Shown here: in pieces, positions 24,949-34,810 of the stretch
How positions within the stretch are numbered: the first letter of the stretch is position 1
Layout of the letters: each line of letters opens with the position of its first letter
Assembly (NCBI GenBank): GCA_965115995.1
Contig: OZ220472.1
Coordinates: 2,976,001 to 3,040,000 of the forward strand
Source of the DNA: Poriferisodalis sp026713105
GTDB taxonomy: Bacteria; Actinomycetota; Acidimicrobiia; Acidimicrobiales; Poriferisodalaceae
Direction of reading: 5' to 3'
DNA length: 64,000 bases
The notes under the pieces: generated by a model
The model's input: only the letters and a program-made list of their open reading frames with translations
Told to the model about the DNA's origin: nothing
Databases searched by the model: none
Made by a program: the position numbers and the translations under genes

Positions 24949-25383
24949 TCAGCCGCCGAGAGAAGAGCGTCGAGAGAGCGTCTCAATGGCAGCGGCCGCG
25001 CCGCCTGATGCCGCAACCCTGGCCAGAGCAGCGATCACCGTTTGCGCCGCCTCGGCGACAGCGGCGGCAGCAGCGGGCGCATCGGCGTCGTTCTTGTTCA
25101 GCGCAGCCTTGGCATGTTCGACGGTGGCGTGGGCGATGTTCGCCAATTCGGCGTCTCCTTCGCCAATGTTGGGCCACGCTGCCAAGGTCAGAGCATTCAG
25201 CGAGCTCATACAGGATTCCGCTGCTGCTTCGAACGCGTTTCTCGCATCTGCTAGAGCGACGCCCGCACTGGCCTCAGCTACCGCTGCTGCTTTGGCTGCC
25301 TTAGCGACAGCGACGACGAGATCCTCAGCGGCACCTCGAACGCCATTCAGGGCGTTGCCGACGGCTGCTGCGACCTTGGTCAT
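24949..25383 (-). CDS. Alanine-rich helical protein
   Basis: A 144-residue protein that is about 40 percent alanine with regularly spaced charged residues (GAAEDLVVAVAKAAKAAAVAEA; AELANIAHATVEHAKAALNK), predicting amphipathic helices without a membrane anchor. The ATG at 25383 has GGAGG seven bases upstream, which is why I prefer it to the competing plus-strand frame over the same region. It lies between the methylase and the GTPase-like gene in the same direction. I recognise no family; it may be a helical-bundle partner of the GTPase. Confidence 0.6.
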   Translation of the reverse strand: MTKVAAAVGNALNGVRGAAEDLVVAVAKAAKAAAVAEASAGVALADARNAFEAAAESCMSSLNALTLAAWPNIGEGDAELANIAHATVEHAKAALNKNDADAPAAAAAVAEAAQTVIAALARVAASGGAAAAIETLSRRSSLGG

Positions 25384-25469
25384 CTCAGGCCTCCGAGGTC
25401 ACGCTGCAGCTCCTCGCCCAGCGGCCAAGTGATTCGCCCCCATTCCTTTGGGCCGAAACCGTCAGCCAT
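25380..25469 (-). CDS. Possible 29-residue leader peptide coupled to the Ala-rich gene
   Basis: The frame from the ATG at 25469 gives MADGFGPKEWGRITWPLGEE and nine more residues, ending in a TGA that overlaps the ATG of the Ala-rich gene (ATGA). The composition is protein-like (two tryptophans, balanced charges) and the overlap implies coupling, but no Shine-Dalgarno is clear. The rest of the gap to 25651 shows nothing. Confidence 0.35.
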   Translation of the reverse strand: MADGFGPKEWGRITWPLGEELQRDLGGLR

Positions 25470-25651
25470 GACGCGTTCGTTGCGAGCGCTGCGCGTATGT
25501 ACATGGGCTGATCGGGCGGGGTAGGAAAGAATCCCTCCAGAACTGGAGGTGTTCAGGCTTCAGAACTCGGAGGATACCTTTGGTCGTTGAAGCTCAGACA
25601 CCGACGGGGGCTACTGACAGTCGAGGCTTCTCGTGTGGGGCAGCCCTGTCA

Positions 25652-28402
25652 TTAGCCCACAATGGAAGGTTCTGCAGCCAACTCCTGTCTAGTGACGCTG
25701 AGATCACCCACTCGATTCCCCACAACGGACTCCACGGCATCGTCTAGCGATTGCCGGACGTGGTCGGTCTCAATGTCTTGAAGGCGCAACAGGGGCATAT
25801 CAGCGTGCTGGTCAAACACGTCCGCAAGAGCTGTCATGTGATCACTCTCGAACGCCGGGATCGGCAGACTGCGCATCGCATCTAGCGAGAGATTCGGTCG
25901 CGACAGCACCTTCGGACTCGCGACACCGAGGATCGTAACGACACCGATGGTGGAATTGAGCCACACCGCAAGGGCTTTGTCCTCAAGTGAGAGTCCTGAA
26001 TTCGTTGGATCTGTGCCGTGAGGCCTAACAACGACCCAACCCGAGCCCAGCACCGCAGAGGGCGTGCAGGTTGCCACGATCGCGAGCGTGTTGAGCCTCG
26101 GGCTCACCGCGAGGAACAGGCAGCCGCGTTGCTTCCAGTATCGGTCGGCCATAGCCGGGTTGTACTGCTGTGCAGAGCGCGGTTTAGCGTGGATGTAGAC
26201 ATCGGGGTCGGACAGCAACTTCTGGTGCTTCTCGGTGTCGTTGTACCACAGGGCGCGTCTTGCTGCCGTATCGGCGTACTGCTCACTTGCAAATGCGTCC
26301 CGAATGCGCTGACCTGCGGGGCCGATGTCGGCGAACTCGTTGAGCGGTCTGACATCTCCGAGCGCACCACTGCTGAACTTTTCGTAAATGTCCGCGAGGT
26401 GTGGGGAATGGAAGCAGAGCGACTGCCAGTCCCCGATTGCCATCCTACTTGCAGGCCACGAACTTACTGCTCCCCATTCCGACGCGGGCTGTCCGTTGCG
26501 GATCGGCTCAAGGATCGCTGCAGCCTGTGCCGCAGTCGCTGGATTCTTGCGGAGGCACAGGAAGCGCGTCGCGGGAGCATTAGGTGGATCGGGGTGCCGT
26601 CGCGCCACGACAAGCATCTCCGAGATGTTCGTATTTTCAGAGAAGTGATCCCGCGATGGGTCGTGGGAGTGAACGACCCACTCGATGTGAAACCACTGGC
26701 CTAACATCTCCCGTACCTGACGCGCCGATGGGGCGGCCGCCGTAGCTCTCGGCAGTACAAGCGCGAGAGTGGCCCCATCCTGCAGTCCAGTCAGATGTTC
26801 GCCCAAATCCATGAACATTGTTCCGGATGATGATCCGTGCCCATGTCGGCTGCTCATCAGGTACTTCTCGCGGGCTTTCATGGCCTGCTCAACGACTGGT
26901 TCGAACTGATCGTGGCGGAGTGAGTCACGAGTGAACGGCGGGTTCATGATCACGAGGTCGAAGCTGTTGGGAGAGATGCCGACGGCGGCTTGGGTGTCGA
27001 AGTGCTCACCGGGCGACCAGATCGCACCTCCCAAGCGCTGTCTTGCGGCGGCAGCGTCGGGTTCGTCGAGCAGCTCGAGAGATCCGACTCTCACATCGGG
27101 CCTGCTGGCTCTGCGCTTGGAGGCCTGAACCCTCCCGACCTTGCCGAAGCGCATGAGGTGGATGTTCATCCTCGTGAACGCCGTGGACGGCGAGAGCAGC
27201 CCCAGTGTCGTCGCTGCCATGTGGCAAGCGGTGACGTTTACGTCCAGACCCCAAATGACGTTCTCGATCAGCGTCGCCGCTTCAAGATCGCGGCCGCTTG
27301 GCCGGAGTTCACGCAGTCTCTCAGCGACGGCCATTAGCAGTGTGCCAGTTCCGCAGGCCGGATCTATGACCTTGAAGTCGTCAATATCCTCTGGCAGGTC
27401 CGCGGCTCCGATGGCTAGCCCAGCAAGCAAGACCGCCGATGAAGCGCCTGTGTAATAGCTGCCGTCGTAGCGAGCTGTGTCGAGCAATCGGTGAAATATC
27501 CGGCCGAGAAGGTCATGTCCGGCCGCGGCGGCGCTCGCGGCGGCGTCTTGTGCCTCCGAAGTCACAAGTCTGAGGCACTTCCGCCAATTCTCACTATCGG
27601 CTGGGGTGGCGACGGCGCGGCGACCGGCTTCAAAGACTGGTCGATAGTCGAGCGCAAGGATCGTCGACCAAGCGTCATCGAGGGCGTCGGCGATGTTGTC
27701 CTGCTTACGGCAGGCGCTGAGACGCATCGGTGGCCACGGGTAATTGAATTCTTCACCACTGCGAGCGTCCCTCGTCGGCGCAGGAGGCAGCGTCCTGTCC
27801 AACTTCGCATGGAACATGGCTGCGGCCACGATCACGAGCAGTGCTCTCACAGTCGCCGCCTCGGTCCGATCGATTCTCTTTCCGTTGATGGTTTGTGTGA
27901 CTGGCAGGTTCATTGCCCGTGCGAGGAGCTTCTTGTCATCTCCGGAGAGCCAGTTGGCGGCACTCTTAAGGGCCCTGTCCAGACGCTTGGCAATTCGATC
28001 CGGGTCGCCACGGCCTGCGGGAATCTGGCGGATAGTGGCAGCAAGCGATGTAACAGTTCCCTTCACGAATGTGGTATCCGGAAGTACGACCCACTCGACG
28101 ACCGTATTCTCATCGAAGTTGTCTGTGCGGAGTCCCGGCGGGTAGCAGACGCCTACTGCCTCGTGGACGACAACCAAGCCCAGATCTGCCTGATCGAGGC
28201 GCTCCTGAGCATCAACGATTGCACGGCGGCGACTGCGCTCGCCCTCCACTGCCACCACGATCTCGCCCAATGTGACTTCGACATCAATCTGTTTGGTGGC
28301 GCCCGGCTGCTTCTCTTCGATCTTGACATCTAAGCCGGATGCTTTGAGCATCTGGCCAAGACGGCCGTTGAGCAGTGGCTCGTAGCTAGAACGAGTGGTC
28401 AT
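25652..28402 (-). CDS. N6-adenine DNA methylase fused to a nuclease-like N-terminal domain
   Basis: A 916-residue protein from the ATG at 28402. Motif I is DPACGTG at about residues 347-353 and motif IV is NPPF at about 487-490, the signature of N6-adenine methylases of the type I/IIG group. Residues 33-56 (ATKQIDVEVTLGEIVVAVEGE) have the D...E-x-E spacing of a divergent PD-(D/E)XK-type domain found at the start of many single-chain restriction-methylation proteins; the usual lysine is replaced by glutamate, so nuclease activity is uncertain. The C-terminal 300 residues should include target recognition. It begins the methylase, Ala-rich, GTPase gene set and lies next to guaA. Confidence 0.85.
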   Translation of the reverse strand: MTTRSSYEPLLNGRLGQMLKASGLDVKIEEKQPGATKQIDVEVTLGEIVVAVEGERSRRRAIVDAQERLDQADLGLVVVHEAVGVCYPPGLRTDNFDENTVVEWVVLPDTTFVKGTVTSLAATIRQIPAGRGDPDRIAKRLDRALKSAANWLSGDDKKLLARAMNLPVTQTINGKRIDRTEAATVRALLVIVAAAMFHAKLDRTLPPAPTRDARSGEEFNYPWPPMRLSACRKQDNIADALDDAWSTILALDYRPVFEAGRRAVATPADSENWRKCLRLVTSEAQDAAASAAAAGHDLLGRIFHRLLDTARYDGSYYTGASSAVLLAGLAIGAADLPEDIDDFKVIDPACGTGTLLMAVAERLRELRPSGRDLEAATLIENVIWGLDVNVTACHMAATTLGLLSPSTAFTRMNIHLMRFGKVGRVQASKRRASRPDVRVGSLELLDEPDAAAARQRLGGAIWSPGEHFDTQAAVGISPNSFDLVIMNPPFTRDSLRHDQFEPVVEQAMKAREKYLMSSRHGHGSSSGTMFMDLGEHLTGLQDGATLALVLPRATAAAPSARQVREMLGQWFHIEWVVHSHDPSRDHFSENTNISEMLVVARRHPDPPNAPATRFLCLRKNPATAAQAAAILEPIRNGQPASEWGAVSSWPASRMAIGDWQSLCFHSPHLADIYEKFSSGALGDVRPLNEFADIGPAGQRIRDAFASEQYADTAARRALWYNDTEKHQKLLSDPDVYIHAKPRSAQQYNPAMADRYWKQRGCLFLAVSPRLNTLAIVATCTPSAVLGSGWVVVRPHGTDPTNSGLSLEDKALAVWLNSTIGVVTILGVASPKVLSRPNLSLDAMRSLPIPAFESDHMTALADVFDQHADMPLLRLQDIETDHVRQSLDDAVESVVGNRVGDLSVTRQELAAEPSIVG

Positions 28403-28526
28403 GAGCCCGTTCGAGAGTACTGCCAAGGAATGCGAACTTGGCGGTGGTCGTAGCGTCGCCTCCGATCAGAGGTATTCACGTTTGCATCACACTCTCGCCC
28501 ATCGCCTTGCGTACGCGTGCCGGTCG

Positions 28527-30104
28527 CTATTCCCATTCGATGGTGCCGGGGGGCTTGGAGGTGATGTCGTAGACGACCCGGTTCACGCCGGGAACTTCGT
28601 TGACGATTCTGGATGACATCTGTTCGAGCAGGTCGTGGGGCAGGCGGGCCCAGTCGGCGGTCATTGCGTCTTCGCTGGTGACGGCGCGCACGATGATCGG
28701 GCGGGCGTAGGTGCGCTCATCGCCCATCACGCCGACGCTGCGGATGTCGGCCAGCACGGCGAAGCCCTGCCAGACCTCGCCATCCAATCCGGCGTTCGCG
28801 ATCTCTTCACGCACGATGACATCGGCGGCGCGCACCGTCTCGACAGCTTCGGGCGTGACTTCGCCCACGATCCGCACGCCGAGGCCCGGCCCCGGGAATG
28901 GCTGGCGCTGGACGATCTCGGGCGGCAAACCCAGCTCATTCCCGACGGCGCGCACCTCGTCCTTGAACAGGTTCCGCAGTGGCTCCACCAGCTCGAAGGT
29001 CATGTCGTCGGGCAGCCCGCCGACGTTGTGGTGGCTCTTGATCTTCGCGGCGGTCGGCGAGCCCGATTCGATCACGTCGGGATACAGGGTGCCCTGCACC
29101 AGGAAGCGGGCATCGGTGATGCCGCCGGCGGCCCGCTCGAAGATGCGCACAAACTTCTCGCCGATGATCTTGCGCTTGTCCTCGGGATCGGTCACGCCGG
29201 CCAGCGCATCGAAGAACTCGTCGGCGGCCCGCTCGTGGATCAGCTCGATGCCCTGCGTGCGCCGGAACGTGTCAGTGACCTGGTCGCCCTCTCCGGCGCG
29301 CATGAGTCCGGTGTCTACGAACACGCAGGTGAGCTGGCTGCCGATCGCTCTCTGTGTCAGTGCTGCAGCTACGGCACTGTCCACCCCGCCCGAAAGCCCG
29401 CAGATGGCGCGGGCACTGCCCACTTGAGCGCGGATGGCCTCGACGCTCTCGGTGATGACGTTGGTCATCGTCCACTCGGAGTTGATCTGGCAGATGTCGT
29501 GGAGAAACCGTTGCAGCTGGGTTTGGCCGCTGGGGGTGTGTGCGACTTCAGGGTGGTATTGCACGCCGAAGAATCCGCGCTCGACGTCCTCGATCACAGC
29601 GGCCGGGCTGTCGGGTGTCACTGCAGTCACCACGAAGCCCTCAGGCGGTGACGTCACCGCGTCGAAGTGCGACATCCACACCGGCTCAGCAGTGCTCGCG
29701 CCGCCCGGTGAGCCGTCCAGCAGTTCCGAAGCAGTCTCGGTACGGCTGAGCGCTGTGCGGCCGTATTCGCCACGGCCGCTGCGATCCACGGTGCCGCCGA
29801 GATCGCGGGCCAGCAGCTGCGACCCGTAGCAGATGCCCAGGATCGGCACGCCGAGTTCGTAGACACCGAGGTCGATGCCGGGCGCACCGTCAACGTGCAC
29901 TGAAGCCGGTCCGCCGCTGAAGATGATGGCCGCCGGCGAGCGCTCAGCCAGCTCGGCGGCGGTCACCGAATGGGGAACGATCTCGGAGTACACCTGCGCT
30001 TCACGCACCCGCCGGGCGATCAGCTGCGCGTACTGCGCGCCGAAGTCCACCACCAAGACCGTTGGGTGAGCGACCGGGCCGGCCGCGGGCGAGTGTGGGG
30101 GCAT
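28527..30104 (-). CDS. guaA: GMP synthase (glutamine-hydrolysing)
   Basis: Converts XMP to GMP with ATP and glutamine. 525 residues from the ATG at 30104. The class I amidotransferase domain has TVLVVDFGAQYAQLIARRVR, the nucleophile loop GICYGSQLL and the histidine/glutamate pair in GVQYHPEVAHT. The ATP-pyrophosphatase domain has the P-loop GLSGGVDSAVAA, and the C-terminal dimerisation domain ends YDITSKPPGTIEWE. Complete and normal in length. The longer upstream frame is not supported. It follows the groEL terminator on the same strand. Confidence 0.97.
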   Translation of the reverse strand: MPPHSPAAGPVAHPTVLVVDFGAQYAQLIARRVREAQVYSEIVPHSVTAAELAERSPAAIIFSGGPASVHVDGAPGIDLGVYELGVPILGICYGSQLLARDLGGTVDRSGRGEYGRTALSRTETASELLDGSPGGASTAEPVWMSHFDAVTSPPEGFVVTAVTPDSPAAVIEDVERGFFGVQYHPEVAHTPSGQTQLQRFLHDICQINSEWTMTNVITESVEAIRAQVGSARAICGLSGGVDSAVAAALTQRAIGSQLTCVFVDTGLMRAGEGDQVTDTFRRTQGIELIHERAADEFFDALAGVTDPEDKRKIIGEKFVRIFERAAGGITDARFLVQGTLYPDVIESGSPTAAKIKSHHNVGGLPDDMTFELVEPLRNLFKDEVRAVGNELGLPPEIVQRQPFPGPGLGVRIVGEVTPEAVETVRAADVIVREEIANAGLDGEVWQGFAVLADIRSVGVMGDERTYARPIIVRAVTSEDAMTADWARLPHDLLEQMSSRIVNEVPGVNRVVYDITSKPPGTIEWE

Positions 30105-30205
30105 AAGTCCGGCGCCGCAGCCGCGCCACGTTCGGGAAAACAACGAGGGTACCGCTGGACCCTCAGCACCCTGTGGGATGCGGCTCGAGATCGACCTTCC
30201 CAACG

Positions 30206-30237
30206 ACGCAGGGCCGGCGAGATCGCCGGCCCTGCGT
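30206..30237 (-). terminator. Terminator of the groESL operon
   Basis: ACGCAGGGCCGGCGA (30206-30220) and its perfect complement TCGCCGGCCCTGCGT (30223-30237) make a 15-bp GC-rich stem with a two-base centre, 27 bases after the groEL stop on the minus strand. There is no long T-run, as usual in high-GC genomes. Confidence 0.8.
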
Positions 30238-30264
30238 GTGAGTTGTTGAGCGAAGCTCGGGGAG

Positions 30265-31914
<1,650 letters not shown>

Positions 31915-31960
31915 GTGGTTGGTTCTCTTTCTTGTCGATGTGTTGTCGTCGCGACGGCGG

Positions 31961-32251
31961 CTAGGCGACGATGGCCAGGACGTCGCGGGCGCTCAGAATG
32001 AGCAGGTCTTCGCCGGCCACGGTGATCTCGGTGCCGCCGTACTTGCTGTAGACGACGGTGTCGCCGACTCCGACGTCCATCGGGATGATCTCGCCTGACT
32101 GGTCGGAACGCTTGCCCGGGCCAACCGCGAGCACCTCGCCCTGCTGGGGCTTTTCCTTGGCGGTGTCGGGGATGACGAGCCCGCTGGCGGTGGTCTCCTC
32201 CGCGTCGCTCGTACGCACGACGATGCGGTCCTCAAGTGGCTTCAGGTTCAT
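31961..32251 (-). CDS. groS: 10-kDa co-chaperonin GroES
   Basis: 96 residues, beginning MNLKPLEDRIVVRTSDAEE, with the mobile loop TASGLVIPDTAKEKPQQGEV that contacts GroEL, and VVYSKYGGTEITVAGEDLL near the end. Normal length. AGGAGG lies 12-17 bases before the start. It heads the operon and its promoter region holds a perfect CIRCE element at 32323-32349. Confidence 0.98.
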   Translation of the reverse strand: MNLKPLEDRIVVRTSDAEETTASGLVIPDTAKEKPQQGEVLAVGPGKRSDQSGEIIPMDVGVGDTVVYSKYGGTEITVAGEDLLILSARDVLAIVA

Positions 32252-32322
32252 GGTCGGATGTGCCTCCTGTGGCGCTATGCCCTGTCAGTTGGGCCATATC
32301 TCATGGGACTGCCCGGCGGCAC

Positions 32323-32349
32323 TTAGCACTCTCACCGGGCGAGTGCTAA
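32323..32349 (-). promoter_or_regulatory. CIRCE element (HrcA operator) of groESL
   Basis: TTAGCACTC at 32323-32331, nine bases of spacer, then GAGTGCTAA at 32341-32349: an exact match to the CIRCE consensus. It lies 72 bases upstream of the groES start. HrcA binds this element and represses groESL until heat shock; hrcA itself is not in the window. Confidence 0.95.
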
Positions 32350-32429
32350 CGATACGAGAACAGGACACAGCCCACAACCTCACAGCAGCCCAATCTGGGC
32401 CCGCTGCGGGGGTGGCGGGGACCCTCTTC

Positions 32430-33437
32430 TCAGTCGACGAACGCGATGCGCAGGTTGGGATCGGCGCCGCCGTCGAGGGCGGAGGGGCCATCGCTGGCCA
32501 GCCGGTACCAGGCGGTTGCGGCGATCATGGCCGCGTTGTCGGTGCACATCGACCGGCTGGGCAGGTAGGCGTTGATGCCGTCCTCCACGCAGATATCGAG
32601 CGTTCGCTCGCGCAGTGCGCTGTTGGCCGCCACGCCCCCGGCGAGGCAGATGCCCGCTGCGGAGACTTCGTGGGCCGCCTTGCGAGCCTTGTGCGTCAGC
32701 ACGTCGGTCACGCAGGCCTGGAACGACGCCGCAACGTCGGCAGTGGCGACCTCGGGGTGAGCTCGAACCCAGTTGATGACCGCGGTCTTGATGCCCGAGA
32801 ACGAGAAGTCGTAGCCGTCGTCCAGCATGGCTCTGGTGAGCGGGACCGCGGTGGGGTCGCCCTGCGAGGCCAGCCGATCGATGGCGGGACCGCCCGGGTA
32901 GCCGAGCCCCAGGTAGCGGGCCACTTTGTCGAAGGCCTCGCCGGCCGCATCGTCACGCGTCGCGCCCAGCAGGCGGTATCGGCCATGCCCCTCGAACAAG
33001 ATCAGCATCGTGTGCCCGCCCGAGACCAGCAGGGTGACCAGGGGAAACTGCACCTCGGCGTCGTGCTCGTCGAGCAGGGCCGCGTACAGATGTGCTTCGT
33101 GGTGGTTGATGCCGATGTAGGGGACGTCCCACACCAGCGCCAGCGCCTTGGCTGCGGCCACCCCCACCAGCAGGCTGCCCACCAGGCCGGGGCCGCAGGT
33201 GGCCGCCACGACATCGATGTCTTCGTCGGCTGCGCCGGCTTCGACCAATGCCTCGGCCACCACCGGAGTGATCAGCGCTTCGTGGGCCCGACCCGCGATC
33301 TCAGGCACCACGCCGCCGTAGCGAGCGTGCAGATCCACCTGGCTGCTGACGATGCTGGAGCGCACCTCGCGTCCGTCGTCCACGACCGCTGCGGCCGTCT
33401 CGTCGCAGGAGGTCTCGATGCCCAGGATCGTGGTCAT
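32430..33437 (-). CDS. tsaD: tRNA t6A37 threonylcarbamoyltransferase TsaD
   Basis: 335 residues. TsaD transfers the threonylcarbamoyl group to A37 of ANN-reading tRNAs, with TsaB and TsaE. The ASKHA start MTTILGIETSCDETAAAVVD, the metal ligands in INHHEAHLYA and the late aspartate in MCTDNAAMIAA are all present, and LVSGGHTML is the family phosphate loop. The start overlaps the stop of rimI by four bases (ATGA). With rimI, tsaB and tsaE it forms the usual t6A/acetyltransferase cluster. Confidence 0.97.
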   Translation of the reverse strand: MTTILGIETSCDETAAAVVDDGREVRSSIVSSQVDLHARYGGVVPEIAGRAHEALITPVVAEALVEAGAADEDIDVVAATCGPGLVGSLLVGVAAAKALALVWDVPYIGINHHEAHLYAALLDEHDAEVQFPLVTLLVSGGHTMLILFEGHGRYRLLGATRDDAAGEAFDKVARYLGLGYPGGPAIDRLASQGDPTAVPLTRAMLDDGYDFSFSGIKTAVINWVRAHPEVATADVAASFQACVTDVLTHKARKAAHEVSAAGICLAGGVAANSALRERTLDICVEDGINAYLPSRSMCTDNAAMIAATAWYRLASDGPSALDGGADPNLRIAFVD

Positions 33438-34090
33438 GGCGCTCCCAAGGCTGTGTCACATGCGCCCTCGGTAACGCCGAGGGCTGTGCCCAATTCGCCC
33501 TCGGTAACGCCGAGGGCTGTGCCGATTTCATCGAGGCGGTCGCCATGAGAGGGGCCGTCGATGTCGTGGCACCACATCACCAGCGCGTCCTCCCGGCCGC
33601 GGGGTCCGTCGCGGTAGTAGTTCTTGCGCGTGCCGACCGGTGCGTATCCGAACCAGCGATACAGCCGCTGCGCCGCGTCGTTTGAGGTGCGCACCTCCAG
33701 CGTCAGCGCCTCGAGCCCATCGATGCGGCGGGCCTCGCGGTGCAGTTCCAGCATCAGCCGTGCGCCCACGCGCTGGCCTTGGCATTCAGGATGGACGGCC
33801 ACCGAGGTGATGTGTCCCTCGCCGGCAACGATCATGAACCCGCCGTACCCCACGACGCCGGCCGGGCGGCCGTGGGGTCTGCGCCGGCACGCCACGCGGT
33901 ACACCCGCTCGCCGACGCGGCGCAGCTCGTCGAGATACAGCGACATCGACCAGGGCCTCGGGTACACCAGCCGGTCGATGCGCCGAATGTCGCGCAGGTG
34001 CGTGCGGGTCATCGGGCAGATGATCAACTGCCCCGCAGCGGTGCGGCCCTCAGCGGTCGAGGCGGCGTTCGGCGCGGACGGCACGTTCAC
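33434..34090 (-). CDS. rimI: RimI-type N-acetyltransferase with repetitive C-terminal tail
   Basis: 218 residues. The GNAT domain runs from about 25 to 175: MTRTHLRDIRRIDRLVYPRPW, the acetyl-CoA loop VAVHPECQGQRVGARLML and NDAAQRLYRWFGYAPVGTRK with YYRDG, all typical of ribosomal-protein S18 alanine acetyltransferases. The last 35 residues are extra to the family and contain three units like GTALGVTEGEL, coded by 33-bp repeats. It overlaps tsaB (ATGA) and tsaD (ATGA). The tail is probably a recent expansion with no catalytic role. Confidence 0.9.
   Translation of the reverse strand: MNVPSAPNAASTAEGRTAAGQLIICPMTRTHLRDIRRIDRLVYPRPWSMSLYLDELRRVGERVYRVACRRRPHGRPAGVVGYGGFMIVAGEGHITSVAVHPECQGQRVGARLMLELHREARRIDGLEALTLEVRTSNDAAQRLYRWFGYAPVGTRKNYYRDGPRGREDALVMWCHDIDGPSHGDRLDEIGTALGVTEGELGTALGVTEGACDTALGAP
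33463..33528 (-). repeat. 33-bp tandem repeats at the 3' end of rimI
   Basis: Two near-identical 33-bp units begin at 33463 and 33496, each starting GCCCTCGGTAACGCCGAGGG. Each unit holds a hairpin CCCTCGG-TAACG-CCGAGGG, so the mRNA just before the tsaD start has two identical stem-loops. A partial third unit lies at 33440-33462. Confidence 0.85.
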
Positions 34091-34785
34091 GACCGCTCCC
34101 GCTGCTGCCAGTTGATGCGAGCGTCGGGAGCGCGCAAGTACATCGGCGTGATCTCTGACGGGCTGACGAACTCCTCGCGCAACGCCCGGGCGTGCGCCAG
34201 CTCCACCAGGGCACCGGCATTGGGATGGCGCAGCCCTTCCCGGCCGATCTCCGCACCCCGCACGGCGCCGAGTACGTCTGCGTATCGCTGGGCACCGTCG
34301 CCGACGATCAGCGTTTCCGCACCGGTCGCCATGAGCTGCCCCGCCACGTCAGCGGGTTGATCAACGGCCGGGGCGCTCATGAGCTGGATGCCCCCGGGCG
34401 CACGCCGGTAGGTGGCATGGAAGATCTCGCCCCGGCGGGCATCCACTGTCGAGACGATGAGCCGATCACTGAAGCGCGCCGGGAATGCGGTGAGGTCGAG
34501 GCTGGACACGCCGATCATCGGGATCCGGCAGGCGTGTGCGATGGACTTCGCTGTCGCCAAGCCCACACGCAAACCGGTGAACAGGCCCGGGCCGACGTCG
34601 ACAGCGACCAGACCGATCTGCGACAGCTTCATCTGGGCCTGGGCGCACAGGAACTGGATTGCCGGCACGAGCGTCTCGGCATGGCGCCGGTCGCGAGTGG
34701 TGTGGAACGAGGCGATGATGCCCTCGTGCCCGCCGATGGCCACGCCGACCTGGGGTGTCGCAGTCTCGATGCCGAGCACTAGCAC
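34087..34785 (-). CDS. tsaB: t6A biosynthesis protein TsaB
   Basis: 232 residues from the GTG at 34785, chosen because GGAGG lies seven bases upstream and the frame then reads VLVLGIETATPQVGVAI, the ASKHA start. VAVDVGPGLFTGLRVGLATAKS is the family dimer/phosphate segment, and SSLDLTAFPARFS follows. TsaB is the inactive ASKHA paralogue that holds TsaD in the t6A complex. Length is normal for actinobacteria. The stop overlaps the rimI start by four bases. Confidence 0.94.
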   Translation of the reverse strand: MLVLGIETATPQVGVAIGGHEGIIASFHTTRDRRHAETLVPAIQFLCAQAQMKLSQIGLVAVDVGPGLFTGLRVGLATAKSIAHACRIPMIGVSSLDLTAFPARFSDRLIVSTVDARRGEIFHATYRRAPGGIQLMSAPAVDQPADVAGQLMATGAETLIVGDGAQRYADVLGAVRGAEIGREGLRHPNAGALVELAHARALREEFVSPSEITPMYLRAPDARINWQQRERS

Positions 34786-34810
34786 AGCGCTGCCTCCGCG
34801 CTGTCGAGTA

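Noticed and set aside
24884..25432. 182-codon plus-strand frame over the Ala-rich gene
   Set aside because: The minus-strand frame has a better ribosome-binding site (GGAGG), the same direction as its neighbours and regularly placed charged residues.
28635..29651. Long plus-strand open frame opposite guaA
   Set aside because: It is the antisense shadow of a gene with intact GMP synthase motifs; high GC keeps such frames open.
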